From Perkinsus olseni (taxonomy: Eukaryota; Perkinsozoa; Perkinsida; Perkinsidae), in assembly GCA_013115135.1 (NCBI GenBank), contig JABANP010000240.1:1-64000 (forward strand): a stretch of 64,000 nt of DNA. The letters are read 5' to 3'. This document shows, one piece after another, positions 12,701-22,762 of this stretch; the first letter of the stretch is position 1; every line of letters starts with the position of its first letter. The notes under the pieces are model-generated. The model was given only the letters and a program-made list of their open reading frames with translations. It was not told where the DNA came from and made no database searches. Position numbers and translations under genes: made by a program.

Positions 12701-15700
12701 GGGCAGAAACCGAGCAGGATTTGCATTTAGCGCTCGCCCTGATGATCGATTGTGGCCAAATCAGATATTCCCTCAATCAGAAGGACTCGGAGATGAAGGA
12801 GCGGTTGAGGTTCTTGCAGGAGCGCAACGACGCGAAAGTCGAGGAATCGCAAACAAAGTCCGAGGATTTTTACGAAAATTTCTGAGAAATTTCGGGAAAA
12901 AATTTTTTATTGGAAATTTAGCGGTTTTTCTGTGATCAGATACATCGCGATGGTAGAAAAGTTGAGCGAGGCGCAGCGAAGCGGGGCGGTGGACCGAGAC
13001 GAGCTGACGCGAAAATTTTCGAAAAATCTATTAGAAACTGAAAAGGAGTAGGCGCTGGTTGTGATGAGCGTTTTAGAAAATGGGTAATTTATTCACAACT
13101 GATTTGCTCTGATGAAGGTACGAAGATAAACTGAAGGTTCAATACGAGAGAGAGGAGAAAAGGTTGGAGGAAATCGATTTGGTGAGATCGATTAACGGTT
13201 TTTTTATTTTACAAACGGTTTTAGCTCGATTGTGGTTGGTATTAATTTTCCATGCTATTTTTCCCTCCTGAAATTTCCTTCCATTGAACTTGGTATTATT
13301 TTGTCTTCCTCAGTTACGTCAGGACAACGACCGCCGTTTGTCGTCGCTGAAGAGAAAATATGAGAGTAAAATTGCTGATCTGGAAAACGTGCGAGGGAAG
13401 GTAGAAAACGGCGGTGAATTTTCGGAAAAATTAATTTAATTTTTCACTTCCCGGAAAATTAACGCCATAATTTCATCCTCCGGGCGCTTGTTATCATCAT
13501 TTTTGATTATCGTTCCCCGAGAAAAAATACTGTAAAAATCTATGCTAAATTTTTCAGAAAAAATTTTAAATTTGGTCTGGTCGAATTTTCTGGGTTGATA
13601 TTAATTTGCGGACGATTGAGTTTTTTCCCATTATTTTCGCACGAACATTTTTCCCGTCGTTGCTAGTTTTGAGAATCATAAACTGGTATCAGGAAATTCG
13701 AAAATGGCGATGCCAGTACGAAGAGGTCAGGGGGGAGATGGAGCGTGATGCCGCGAAGTTTGAGGAGGCCATGAAACAACAGGAGGCTGAATATGAAGGG
13801 TAGTGTGATGGATGTGTGGTATCGGTCAGAGGCGACTGATGAAAATCATGCTAACCCTAGGGGACAGGGGGATTGTGTGCCAACGCGGCAATTGCGTTGA
13901 TTTATATTTTTACAATAACTTTGGTAGTTGTAAAAATGATGGTGCCACAATCTCCTTGTAGTCCATGAGTAAACTGGACTCATTCTGAGATTATTATAGA
14001 TAACGCAACGTCGCCACTTGAGATGGCTACTTCAGTAACCGACCTCTCCTCTAGAACCTCTAATGACAATAGCTGACGGCAAGATTAAGGCATCTTGCAC
14101 TCTTGCTATTCCTCTATAATCAATATATGAATATTCAGCAACTCATGAGTGGTACTCAATAACGGCTGGTGAAGATACCGTTGTAGTGAGCACTGGCCCA
14201 GTCGGGAGTAGTCCAGTGACCGGGCCAGTATGAGCTCAGCTCGATTGTAGACACATCACACAATCTCACAATGATCAGCGTGTTGCGGATGGTGTGGTAG
14301 GGCAGTATTTTTGTCAGGGAGATCTCGCAACTTCGCGAGGAACAATCGAGAATTCTACAATTGGGAGCGGAGCGAAGCGCCACTGCTCGTGCTGAACAAG
14401 TGAGGAAAAATTGCCGAAAAATTTCTGATTTTTTCCGTAAATTTACAGGTTGCGCTGAAACACTCGATGGCGCGGCTTCAGCGGGTTAACGTGGAAAAGG
14501 AAGATGAGTTGGAAACGCTGAGGGAAAAAGTTCGACAAATGAAAAACAAAATGGAAAGAAGTCGAGCTTCTGCGGGTAAGTATCAGAAAATTTCGGAAAA
14601 AAAAATGATATTTTTTTGTCAGAAAAGGCGACGGAGCAACTTGATCACCATCGTATGGCGATCACGCGCCAGGATAAGATGCTTTTGAGGGCGGAGAAAG
14701 AATCGAAGAACCTTCAAAATTTCCGTTCTGTACGAAGGGGATCCGGCTGTCCTTTGTCAGCTGGATTTTTTGTGGTGGGAGAGATGAAATTTTCGGCATT
14801 TCCCTGGAATTTTACGAACGAAGTTTTATATTTTTTTGGTATCTCTCGTGAAAATCCAGTCTAGGGTTCTATTTCGAACCCGATTCGAAAGCTCGTAATT
14901 TTGAAAGGTTCTCTTTCGTCGCGTGAAGCAGTTAGAAGAAGAGAAAGCACCTCTGAAGGAGCAGGTCGACTCTCTGCGAAAAGCGGTAAGGGAGGGTCAT
15001 CCAAGAGTGAAAATTGTGAGTCATTTCGAACTTTTCCTAGACTTTTGCCGAGACAAAAGGAATTTGAAAATCTATACAAAATTCCGGGAAAAAATCCAAA
15101 CTCGTGAGGGTATCAGCATTCGGTGGTACTCTGCAATAACTCAATTTTAGAGGCTTTCCGCAGCCTGAAGATTCCTCTTAATCTTGGCCAGTAGGTTCGC
15201 TCGATCACATCATGCGATCAGGTGCGGGATATTTACGGGGAGTTTGTGAGTGAATTTGAGACGAAAAAATCGCTCGAAGGGCAGCTCGACGAAAGAGGGA
15301 GGAGTTTGACAAAAGCAAGAAGTCAGACTATTGCCCTACGCGAGAAAAATGCGGGTGAGAAGAGAATCTTTGGGAATCTTTTCCGTGCGGGGAATCTTTG
15401 AGAATCTAGGTATCGCCAATGAGGTTGGGAAGCTTTTGCAGGAAGTGCGTTATGTTATGTCGGAGAGTCAGATTGCTGATGATCGCGACGACCGGCGACT
15501 AGTGGGTCCCGTCTCGGTCGCTGAGGACTTGAGGAAACTCTTCTTTTCAGTTGGCGAGATTGGGGGAACTGGTGCATCGCGAAGAGAAGAAAATGGCGAT
15601 TAAACGGGCTAAGGAGAAAACGGTAGGGAGAAGGGCGAAGTTTGTGCTCGGCGACAAGCGGAGAATATTTCTTTTGGTGTGATTTTCCTGTGGCGTAAAG

Positions 15701-16620
15701 AACACGTTCGCTATCACATGGCGAGCGAGGAACGACACTTGAAGCATTACGGGCAAAACTTCAATGGTATCACATTAGAAAGTTTTATGAAGTACTGCGT
15801 GTATGAATGTGTTAGTATTAAGAAGGGCTCTTCGATGATCTGATAAGATTCTACTTGGTATCTTATTAATCGTGCAGAGTCATGGTCGAGCTAGGATACG
15901 CCACTATCAGTTACTTGTAGTAGATCCTGAATCATAACTCCTCCGGTGGTCCTCAGGAGTGCACGAGGAACACGGAGAGGACCTGCTTGATTCGATTGAT
16001 GATGATGATTCTGGTACGGCCCTGGCCAGAGAGCTCCTGCATCAGAGAGATGTGGGTCTCGGTGAAGGACTCTAGCGGGAGTCGGTTTATACGCTACTCG
16101 CTGTCTTGGGGTATAGAAGGCTTTGATTGTTTTTACGGCGGGTTATTCATCGGTCGATCGATCGCGGAGCACCATTGTTAAGCGGTCGGGGCTGTTGAGG
16201 TCTAGAGGACGAGAGAGTTATGCAGTTTATCCCAGCCGATCGGATTGTCCGACGGAAGACCTACCGAACGCAACCTCGCATCGTCGAATCAGTTAGCGGT
16301 CGTGGTGTATCCGAATTCGGGAGGGGAGTTCATCATATCATGTCCTTCCCATGCTCCTCGTCAGTTGCTTTACGCGAAGGCTCGCAAGCTGACCGAGGTG
16401 AATACGAAGTTGGCCGAGGACGGTCTGCTTGGGCGTCGCCGGATGATGGCCGATAACTCCGCTATGATTAGGGAGCTCAACGAGCTCCGGTTGGAAAAGA
16501 AAGAATTGCATAAAACCATCGAGGTCGCCATTCCCCTGCCTCCTGGCTGACCAGCTTTTTCCTCAGAACTTGGAGTCCGAAAATCGCCTCCATGAGCTGC
16601 AATGTGAGCCACCTAAATGA
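3757..16620 (+). CDS. CFAP57: cilia- and flagella-associated protein 57 (WDR65), multi-exon
   Basis: Exon pieces follow the order of animal CFAP57, an axonemal inner-dynein-arm-associated protein with WD40 propellers and a long coiled coil. Exon 1 (3757-3879, 41 codons) ends ILFTSGIHV before GTAAGC. Exon 2 (4038-4148) begins VLYDSEGRRPIAVTQ after TTGCAG. Next come LLAAEGPGSGAILCWRW (about 4790-4835) and YAMLAGENYVRLWEV (about 5801-5845). Firm exons then are 9981-10080, 10126-10271, 10320-10401, 10444-10562 (GHLSVITDLAFSPDG, a WD40 strand), the segment around 11652-11877 and 11950 onward. Coiled-coil exons run from about 12.6 kb, with 13118-13181 and 13314-13400 well bounded. The C-terminal exons end MIRELNELRLEKKELHKTIE (to 16524), then 16567-16620 ending LHELQCEPPK and TGA. 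Exons between about 6.9 and 9.9 kb are unresolved and some frames in 4.6-6.6 kb do not join cleanly, so the coordinates are gene limits. Confidence 0.8.
8033..8080 (+). pseudogene. tRNA-like 3' fragment with T-run
   Basis: CTCGGGTTCGAACCCCAG matches a T-arm/B box and is followed by CCCGGG and a run of seven T, a Pol III-type stop. No A box or anticodon arm is visible upstream. It lies in the unresolved middle part of CFAP57. Confidence 0.3.
8771..9343 (-). CDS. small secreted protein, two exons, nested antisense in CFAP57
   Basis: Exon 1 is 9081-9343 and exon 2 is 8771-8999, joined by an 81-nt intron with GTAAGG donor and CCCTCAG acceptor on the minus strand; the frame is kept and gives 163 aa. 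The start MRIFALLLLITEKVATVL is a clear signal peptide, followed by an acidic GGEEEE stretch and three or more cysteines. The body has QGGIIKQGKMKSFC and, across the splice, DPFEGITLRRGEYSDC, then a helical C-terminal half with LFHALHMAFYRSYPEYKYR. A paralogue with the same order of blocks lies at 18596-19055. I know of no family match. The gene sits on the opposite strand where CFAP57 exons are not visible, so probably inside a CFAP57 intron. Function unknown; likely secreted. Confidence 0.65.
9981..12100 (+). other. CFAP57 exons for the second WD40 propeller
   Basis: Reading across introns of 45 nt (10081-10125), 48 nt (10272-10319) and 42 nt (10402-10443) gives IALSLHPLGIQLAV, LFSDQRLRIYFV, YSPSGRILAVGAGNIVILID and a full GH...WD-type strand ending CGVDGCIYSW. 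After 11.65 kb the blade TTFTISDSGMMAIG...GRIFLGTGSGMVLLAD continues through a 72-nt intron (11878-11949) into LAFHRDLLFSGCGSGNILTT. All use GT-AG sites with frame kept, which is the best support for the gene model. Confidence 0.75.
10680..10915. other. GC-rich hairpin cluster inside a CFAP57 intron
   Basis: A 235-bp GC-rich block stands out in an AT-rich intron (between exons at 10562 and about 11652). At 10848-10866 CGCGTCAC and GTGACGCG flank a 3-nt loop. At 10863-10893 CGCGT-GGGCTT and AAGCCC-A-ACGCG form an 11-bp stem with loop ACGCACGC. The two hairpins share CGCG and are mutually exclusive. No convincing protein frame was found. It could be an inserted element or a structured RNA. Confidence 0.4.
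12550..16620 (+). other. CFAP57 coiled-coil exons
   Basis: Successive open segments are rich in E, K, R, L and Q heptads: YLDERLAEIDELNERMARI (about 12640-12700), YEDKLKVQYEREEKRLEEID (13118-13181), NDRRLSSLKRKYESKIADLE (13314-13400), YEEVRGEMERDAAKFEEAM (about 13720-13780), KEDELETLREKVRQMKNKME (about 14500-14560), then LREKNAGEKRIFGNL and MIRELNELRLEKKELHK. They are separated by AT-rich introns with GT-AG ends. Longer non-coding stretches lie at about 13.80-14.40 kb and 15.78-16.20 kb; the latter contains an ORF-like segment that I could not place. Confidence 0.65.
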
Positions 16621-17529
16621 GAAGAAAAAGGACAAGTCGGGAAGGGGAGCATCGGAAGGCCCGATCCGAGCTTGCAGGTCTGTTCGGAAATCGAAGTCTC
16701 TCGCCAGCGGGTTGACGCCGTACCAGCAGCATAAAATGGAGGGCGAGGAAGAGAGAGTCCACAGGAGAGTGTTGGCCTTGCAAGCCCGCAGCAGAAGTAA
16801 GAGCGCTCGAAGGATGATGATGATTTTGGCGGCGGCAGATTCCAGCATGGTCGGGCAGCCCAGCGGGGATATCTTTTCGGAGCATGCGGAAATGCTCGAA
16901 GGCGAGGGGTATCTTTCATCAGTGTCATGTGCATGGATCGACCTCTCTGCCAGGTACAGACTGTCCAGGCTGCAGTTTGATTACATCACAGAGTCTCATC
17001 CCACCACGCAGGGCTCCTCTACGGGTCTTCGCCGCACTCAAGGAAGCGAGGGGTGAGCCTCTGGAAGAGTATGAGATTTTTCCCGTTGTGCAAAGCCGCG
17101 GAATCTGTTATTATTATTCGGCATTTGATTGCAGGTTCTCCTCAACTTCACCGCTTGCAGGGGTGAAACTCCCCAGATCTAATTCATTCTCTCGCACGGC
17201 TCGGTCGTCTCTCATTTAATCTGCTCGTTGCGTTATTGAGTAGTGCAGAGGCGGTCGTTTGAAGGGAAAATATATTTTGCTAAAATAGGGAGCCGACAAT
17301 TGCCACCGGGTTGTTGGCACAAGTCCCGGATTGTCTCGGGCCCTTCCTGTCATCTCCGACGGACTGACGTAGAGCCGCAACGACGGTCGTATCCTTTATG
17401 TGTTGCATGAGTTTTTGACAGAAGAGGTTATTAGTGATGAGGAATGGCGTTTGGGTGAACTTCGTTGCGGTCTGCGGGTTCTCAAACACTGTACATGCCC
17501 CATGGTGCCATCAAGACGGGTGTATCACC
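16621..17529. other. CFAP57 3' flank, no gene recognised
   Basis: Several overlapping ORFs of 60-150 codons exist on both strands (for example 16592-17056 plus) but they overlap the CFAP57 stop exon or have shadow-like composition. I see no domain, signal peptide or splice-supported gene. Confidence 0.35.
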
Positions 17530-17609
17530 GACAGTTTGGCCGAGTGGTCCAAGGCGCTACCCTAAGGCGTTAGTCCGGGAGAGCGCGAGTTCAAATCTTG
17601 AAGCCGTCA
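17530..17609 (+). tRNA. tRNA-Leu (anticodon AAG)
   Basis: An 80-nt cloverleaf with acceptor GACAGTT/AGCCGTC (one mismatch, one G-T), discriminator A, A box TGGCCGAGTGG, the Leu-type D-loop and variable arm, anticodon loop CTAAGGC (U33 present, anticodon AAG), and T-arm GCGAG-TTCAAAT-CTTGA. The anticodon stem has one C-T mismatch and the T-stem one mismatch, so it may be slightly decayed, but all class II tRNA-Leu landmarks are present. Confidence 0.65.
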
Positions 17610-17698
17610 TAACACACATAAACCATCCTCTCTACCTTCCGATTCCCGCTCCCTTCGATCAGCCGTAGTCGATCATCGCTGTCAGGCTACGGCCGGCT

Positions 17699-17755
17699 GG
17701 TCTCGAGGCCTAATGGATAAGCCGTCGGTCTTCGGACCCAAAGATTGTGTGTGTG
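17699..17755 (+). pseudogene. tRNA-Arg(TCG)-like 5' half
   Basis: GGCCTAATGGATAAGCCG matches the D-arm of eukaryotic tRNA-Arg, and CTTCGGA follows at the anticodon-loop position (anticodon TCG). The anticodon stem is disrupted and instead of a T-arm there is a GTGTGTGTG run. It is a truncated tRNA or SINE head. Confidence 0.5.
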
Positions 17756-18035
17756 AGTTTATAGTCCAACGCTAACGGTTCCGGCTTAGTTAGACTCTTG
17801 CCAATGTGCTCAGTTGGAGACTTTCTGTAGCATTGACATTCGGTGCAATCAGACAGATTGTCAAGAAGCTATTCTCAGGGTTATATTCAACCAGAGAGAC
17901 ATCCTTTCCTCCTGGCAGGATTCGCTTACACATCCGGGGGGCTGTGCCTACGACCGTCACACAAAGCCTCGCCCCGGCGTTCCACGACAAGCATCATCTC
18001 CAGGACTCGAAAAGTCCGCCACTCAAGTTGCTTTT

Positions 18036-18075
18036 CCCCCGTTCAGTTAGCAAAGATGGTGGGTTCGAATCCCAG
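18036..18075 (+). pseudogene. tRNA-like 3' fragment
   Basis: GTTCAGTTAGC resembles a D-arm/A box and is followed closely by GGTGGGTTCGAATCCCAGC, a strong T-arm with B box. The spacing is too short for an anticodon arm, so this is a deleted tRNA copy. It is the third tRNA-like unit within 550 bp. Confidence 0.4.
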
Positions 18076-18595
18076 CAAAGTCGTGTTTTGTTGTGGATGT
18101 GACATTCGTATCTTGCGTCGACTATTAGCTATCAACGTCGTTGCCCGGAGACCCTTCTGCAGGATTATATCCTATTAACTAGCTAGCTTCGATTCACCGC
18201 CTGTGAAACTCGGACGTGCATGATTTGAGAAAACTCTGTTGGTAGGTACCTCGCATAGTGGCTGTGATCTTTACAGAAGATTCTTTAGTGATGCATACTG
18301 AGGATTACAACCGTCCGGTCAACCCACGTACGTGATGATGACAAGGGAGCATTCTCGATCGTATCCTCGGCGACCCTGATGTTGGCTATTAGAGAACGCA
18401 AGATCTCATGTCTGATAAAGTCCCGCAATACTCTTCAACTTATCCGTTACTGATGCTGATGAAACCGATTGCAAGCGTTGAGTTGAAGTAAACTTCCATC
18501 GTGTGCCACTGGGCAATTGCACCCTATAAATACTTAAATTCAACAAGTAGCACTAGTTGAACACAGACACATCGCTGAGAGAAGAAGAACAACAC

Positions 18596-19055
18596 TCAGA
18601 ACGGCTTCTTCGCCATCTCATTCGCGTAATTAATGAAAGTTAGCATATTTTTAGCGAGGATCCTCTTCCTGTAGTCCAATGACTTTGCGTACAGTTTCTC
18701 GTGAAGAGTTTGGAAAAGATTCTCGCAATTAGCGTAGTCCTCATCCTCTAGGGTGATACCTTTGAAAGGGTTGGAAGAGACGAAGCCGGACAGACGCGGT
18801 TCCTTCTCGAGGGTGACTTCAACTTCGACCCCGGCGGCCTCGGCCACGCAGGCCTTGGGCCACCTGCCCGGCCCAATAAGACCACCCTGAAAGTTGCATT
18901 GGATAAGGTCACTCGAGAGGAACCCTCAAAGCGGGCGAGACTAGGTTACTCACTTCGAGAGGTGGAATGGGGCTTCCTTGCGCTCCGCCCCTCAGAGAGC
19001 CTCGAACGCTGACGGCGGTCGCGCAGAAGTATGGCAGAATCGACGAGATCTTCAT
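18596..19055 (-). CDS. small secreted protein, paralogue of the nested CFAP57 gene
   Basis: The main exon (18596 to about 18925) reads FQGGLIGPGRWPKAC, then EVEVTLEKEPRLSGF, then NPFKGITLEDEDYANC and NLFQTLHEKLYAKSLDYRKR, and ends MAKKPF. These blocks align in order with the protein at 8771-9343. A candidate first exon at 18954-19055 encodes the signal peptide MKISSILPYFCATAVSVRG and ends before GTGAGTAAC, but the simplest splice to the main exon does not keep frame, so the 5' junction is uncertain. Here the part that is split by the 81-nt intron in the paralogue is continuous. Unknown function, predicted secreted. Confidence 0.5.
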
Positions 19056-20818
19056 GATGCTCAGTCAGTAGAGAATACGTTATCGACAAGCTGGTTAGCA
19101 TCAAGCCGGAATTTGTATTCGGGCGAAAGCGGCGGCATTGGCTCGCCTCAACTTGCCTTAATCGATTCCACCGCGTAACCGTAACCTCGCTTGCTTCTGC
19201 CGACCCGCCACGACTCGAGCAGGTGTTGTATGCACGGCCGCGGAGCCTCCGCGGAGGAGGTCCCGCTTATTATCCTACAGCTAGCTCATCGCGTATGTGT
19301 GCAAGGTTGATAGGAAGACAAGGCGCAGCCGAAGGCTGCGATGTGTCGGACTATCAACCGGTCAAAACCCGCAGAAATCAGGACGCTTCGGGGACAGCCT
19401 CCCCGAACATTGCGCGAAGGAACACAACGTGACAACTCGCGCGCCCAGTGCTTATTACTATGAAACGCTCGGGCCGGAGACATAAGTATCGCTAGGGGCG
19501 CCTCCTCAGGAACGGTTCCTCGGCGCTCGATTTTTTTTCCCATCCCGCACCCACCCGGGATACTTTTCTTCGCATGTCCTCGTCTCGCTGGACGACGCTC
19601 CCAGAAACTGCAAACCGGCAACCGGCACCGCCGGTCAGCAGCAGGGAGCTGTGGGTCACAGCCTGCGACCTGCCGAGCACCCGAAGCCGTCTTCGAGTAG
19701 TATGTGGCGCGTGCGGACTCTGCAGCACGCAAGCTACACGGCATAAGGGCTCTGACCGCACTCGGCAGCCTGCTGGCAGCCCGCTGGCAGAAGGGCGAAC
19801 TAGGGGCTCGTCACGGCGATGACATCGCCGAAGCGAGTCACAACTTTGAGATCGCTGTGAACGTCTTGGCCATCCGGGCCAATCAATATTCGACGTCACA
19901 GGGCTCCTTCTCAAGCTTAGCCACAGTTTGGACTAGCGTCATCTCCCGCACGGCGAGACGCGCAACTGTCGATCAGTCGGCTTGGTAAGGAGCCGTTCGA
20001 CGCCTCTGCTCAGCTGTTCACCTCCACAGCCTGTGGAGTCCACAGTGTGGGCCACAGAAGCTGCCTGCTCAAGTTGGTAGGGTGGGTGTCTGGCTCAATC
20101 AGCGGTCAGTGACATCGCCATCCGTCAGTCATCACCCACCAATGTGGCCACCCGCTCGGGTCGCGGTCTGTCCGCCTCTCTCTCACCCATTGTTTGGACA
20201 GTTCGTGATTTCGTTGCGGGTTTTGACAACTATCACTGAGAAGCGACGAAGTATAGTAGCTCGAACAATCGAGGAAAGTGCGCACGGAACGACTGCCAGA
20301 GGTCGCCACGAATCGCTCAAAATTCTGTTGGCAAGGACAGTGCACAATTCAGCACCTAAACCCGACGCGATCGAGTATGGTCATCACTAACGAGTTGACA
20401 GTAAGGGAGTCCGGGCTCGCCCGAATGATGTGCGGAGTTTCGAATATCTGAGCGGCTACCAGGGAGAGCGGGCTATTTCGATGGTGCGAGCCTCTCATGA
20501 GGACTCATCCAACAGCTCAGTCCTCGCGGAATGGTCATGTCACAAGAAGCTCGGCTACTTCCCGGATTAGTCGTCGGACGCTCTGCTCACTGGGTCGTCT
20601 CCGGCATGCCGGTTAACGTTGAGTCGTTGAATGAACACGGGGCCTATAAAATGATTCTATTAAAATCGCCGATAGAAGCGACAAGTTGATGGTTCTATCG
20701 GCTGGGTCCCAGCCGCTGGGAAAGATGGCATTGCACTCTCAATGGCCAATCATTAATACGCTCGTCCGCTAAGCTGACAAACTGGATCAGATGAAGATCA
20801 GCGTCCCGTTACTCAAGC
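19056..20818. other. GC-rich stretch without a recognised gene
   Basis: Overlapping ORFs on both strands (for example 19286-19744 minus, 19704-19988 plus) look like composition-driven shadows. A 10-bp hairpin (GCCGATAGAA/TTCTATCGGC, 15-nt loop) lies at 20668-20702. I found no domain or tRNA. Confidence 0.35.
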
Positions 20819-20929
20819 GACTGAGTGATATGTCAAAGAACAGATACGATTTTCGTAGATCCATTCATCCGTAACTCTGGCGTAGAGAACGTTCAGGCAA
20901 GACTCGATATTAAAAAACAACAGTATTAG

Positions 20930-22762
20930 TCGACCACAGGATGTACGGATTCCCCCATCTCGGATTCCAGAGTACGAGGTTGATCCAGGCACTTACGTTG
21001 ACCCCGGAAGAGAACTGTTACTTGTTCAAAGCATTCTCAGCAGTATTGCCGATGAGGTCGAGCTCAATGCCGGCTCCAGCGATGCCGATCTTCCCATATG
21101 CAGAGACGACGTTTTTGGGGGCAGCTGTGCATCCGATTTCACCGACGATGGTGAACTCGATGAGGGTGCCGAGTATGGGAACGTTCAATCCGAAAGTAAC
21201 TGTGGCCCCGATAGCCGCGTCGAAGCTGAAGCTACTGTCATCGTATCGACCACCTCCAGGGCCCGTCAAGCACGCCCAGATAGAGACAAAAATACCAGCA
21301 CCTAGTTGCCGGATGAAAGCACAGCCTGTCGCTGAGATGATGCCCAAGTCCAGGGCGAAGTTCTCATGGTCGTCGTTGAGCGTGAGTGCTGCATAGACAG
21401 CAAGCTCGGCCGTCTTCCTTGGGTTGTCGACATCCGGTAGACGCATACACATCAGCCGGGCGCCCTTTACGTTAACAACCTTCATCGTTGGGCTGTGCCG
21501 TCAACGTTCAGGATACACCGGCTTCAGTTTGTTTTCTCTTCCCCACTCAGTTAATATCAGTGTGAGTGTGGGAGGGAGGGGGGAATGAAAATGATTCTGA
21601 TTGATCTTATTCTGAGATCCCCGCCTCTAACGCTTCCCGCAAGCCTCTCAAGTGATCTCTCACGCGTGCTACTGCTATCATCGCGCGCCCCTATGTGTAC
21701 GCACACACAATCGTCGTCGTGTGTTGCCATACTCACGCTAAAACTGGCGGCCGTAAACTGTCCGACCACGTCAAGTTTGACGAAGAGGCAACTCCCACCG
21801 TCATTGGTACCGTTCGCGCGTGCATGAGGGAACTCGAAATTGAATGCTGTTAGCAGCTGTCGACGAGCACCCATATTTTTCAAGTATGTAGCAGCAGCCG
21901 TGGAGAGGAGGACGAGGAAGGGCGTAGACGACGACGACGTCGTTCAGACATCCCACCGACTATGGCCAGAGAGCAAGCTATCGCGGAAGCTCAAGTGCCC
22001 AGTATCGGGTGCTGCTCGATGTTGTACAACTCACAGACAAGTTCGTGTGTTTTTTTCTGAGGTTAACACACCATCATTCCCTTGGAAGTTGGTGAAGGTC
22101 ATCTCCTGGTCAATATCATCGTTATTACTCCGGTTGGAGGCCACCAGGTTGAGAGGCTTCTCGTTCTTCTCGTCCATGTAGAGGGTCCAGGTATCGGGCG
22201 CCAGGTCTGCCAAGTAGAAAACAGAAAAGTTGGCGCCTGTCGAGGGGTCGATACCATCGTAGCTCTCCTTCACCCACTTGTTAACCATCACACCGTCCTT
22301 CTCCACCATACCGTGAGGAGACCAGCCGGCGTCCTCGAGCGTCATCGAGTCGAATGTGGTGAACGGGGGAGAATCTGCCCCTGTGGGAGCTTCGCCGACG
22401 AGGACCGCCTTGCCATCGACGAGCCGTTCAACAGTAGTAGAGCCCGCCGTCGAAGTGCGCATGAAGTACTGATAGGGGTAGCTGGGGTGGGCTTCCACCA
22501 TAGTCTCAGAGCCATCGCTTCCGGCGATCACGTGAGCCCTGGTCGTGAGGGTGCCGTCGTCCATGCCGGGGAGTGTGAGGCCTTGCGTCGCAACAGCGGT
22601 AGCTGTGCTGCAGGAAGGTGCGCTGCCATGAGGATCCTTTAGACCTTCAAGGCAGTAGGATTTGATCTCGACTTGAAACTCGTAGTAGTGGGGAGTCCCA
22701 GGAGAGTTCAACGCCAGAGAGCCAACGAGAAGGGAGGATGCACTCAAGAGAGTGGACCACAT
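20930..22762 (-). pseudogene. decayed gene for large secreted protein (copy A)
   Basis: The N-terminal part is open from a signal peptide MWSTLLSASSLLVGSLALN (start 22762) through HPSYPYQYFMRTST, VDGKAVLVGEAPTGAD and DPSTGANFSVFYLADL to about 22031. Compared with copy B (60422-62100) it then shows a frameshift and stop (TRTCL-TGA), loss of the segment equivalent to EFVAEPVEWMSEGRRR, a 279-bp insertion at 21449-21727, and a nonsense codon (NK-TAA where B has NQW) near the C-terminus. Remaining homologous blocks include GARRQLLTAF, LPDVDNPRKTAELAVYA and TAAPKNVVSAYGKIGIAGAG. Splicing could rescue one lesion but not all. Function unknown. Confidence 0.65.
21444..21732. mobile_element. 279-bp insertion with 5-bp target duplication
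   Basis: Copy B lacks this sequence. In copy A it is flanked by CATAC on both sides (21444-21448 and 21728-21732), whereas copy B has a single CATAC at the homologous point. On the gene strand the upstream duplicate lies in GTGAGTATG, which resembles a 5' splice site. It looks like a short non-autonomous element. Confidence 0.5.

Noticed and set aside
16592..17056. 154-codon plus ORF at the CFAP57 3' end
   Set aside because: It overlaps the last CFAP57 exon in another frame and has antisense ORFs of similar size, typical of GC-rich shadow frames.
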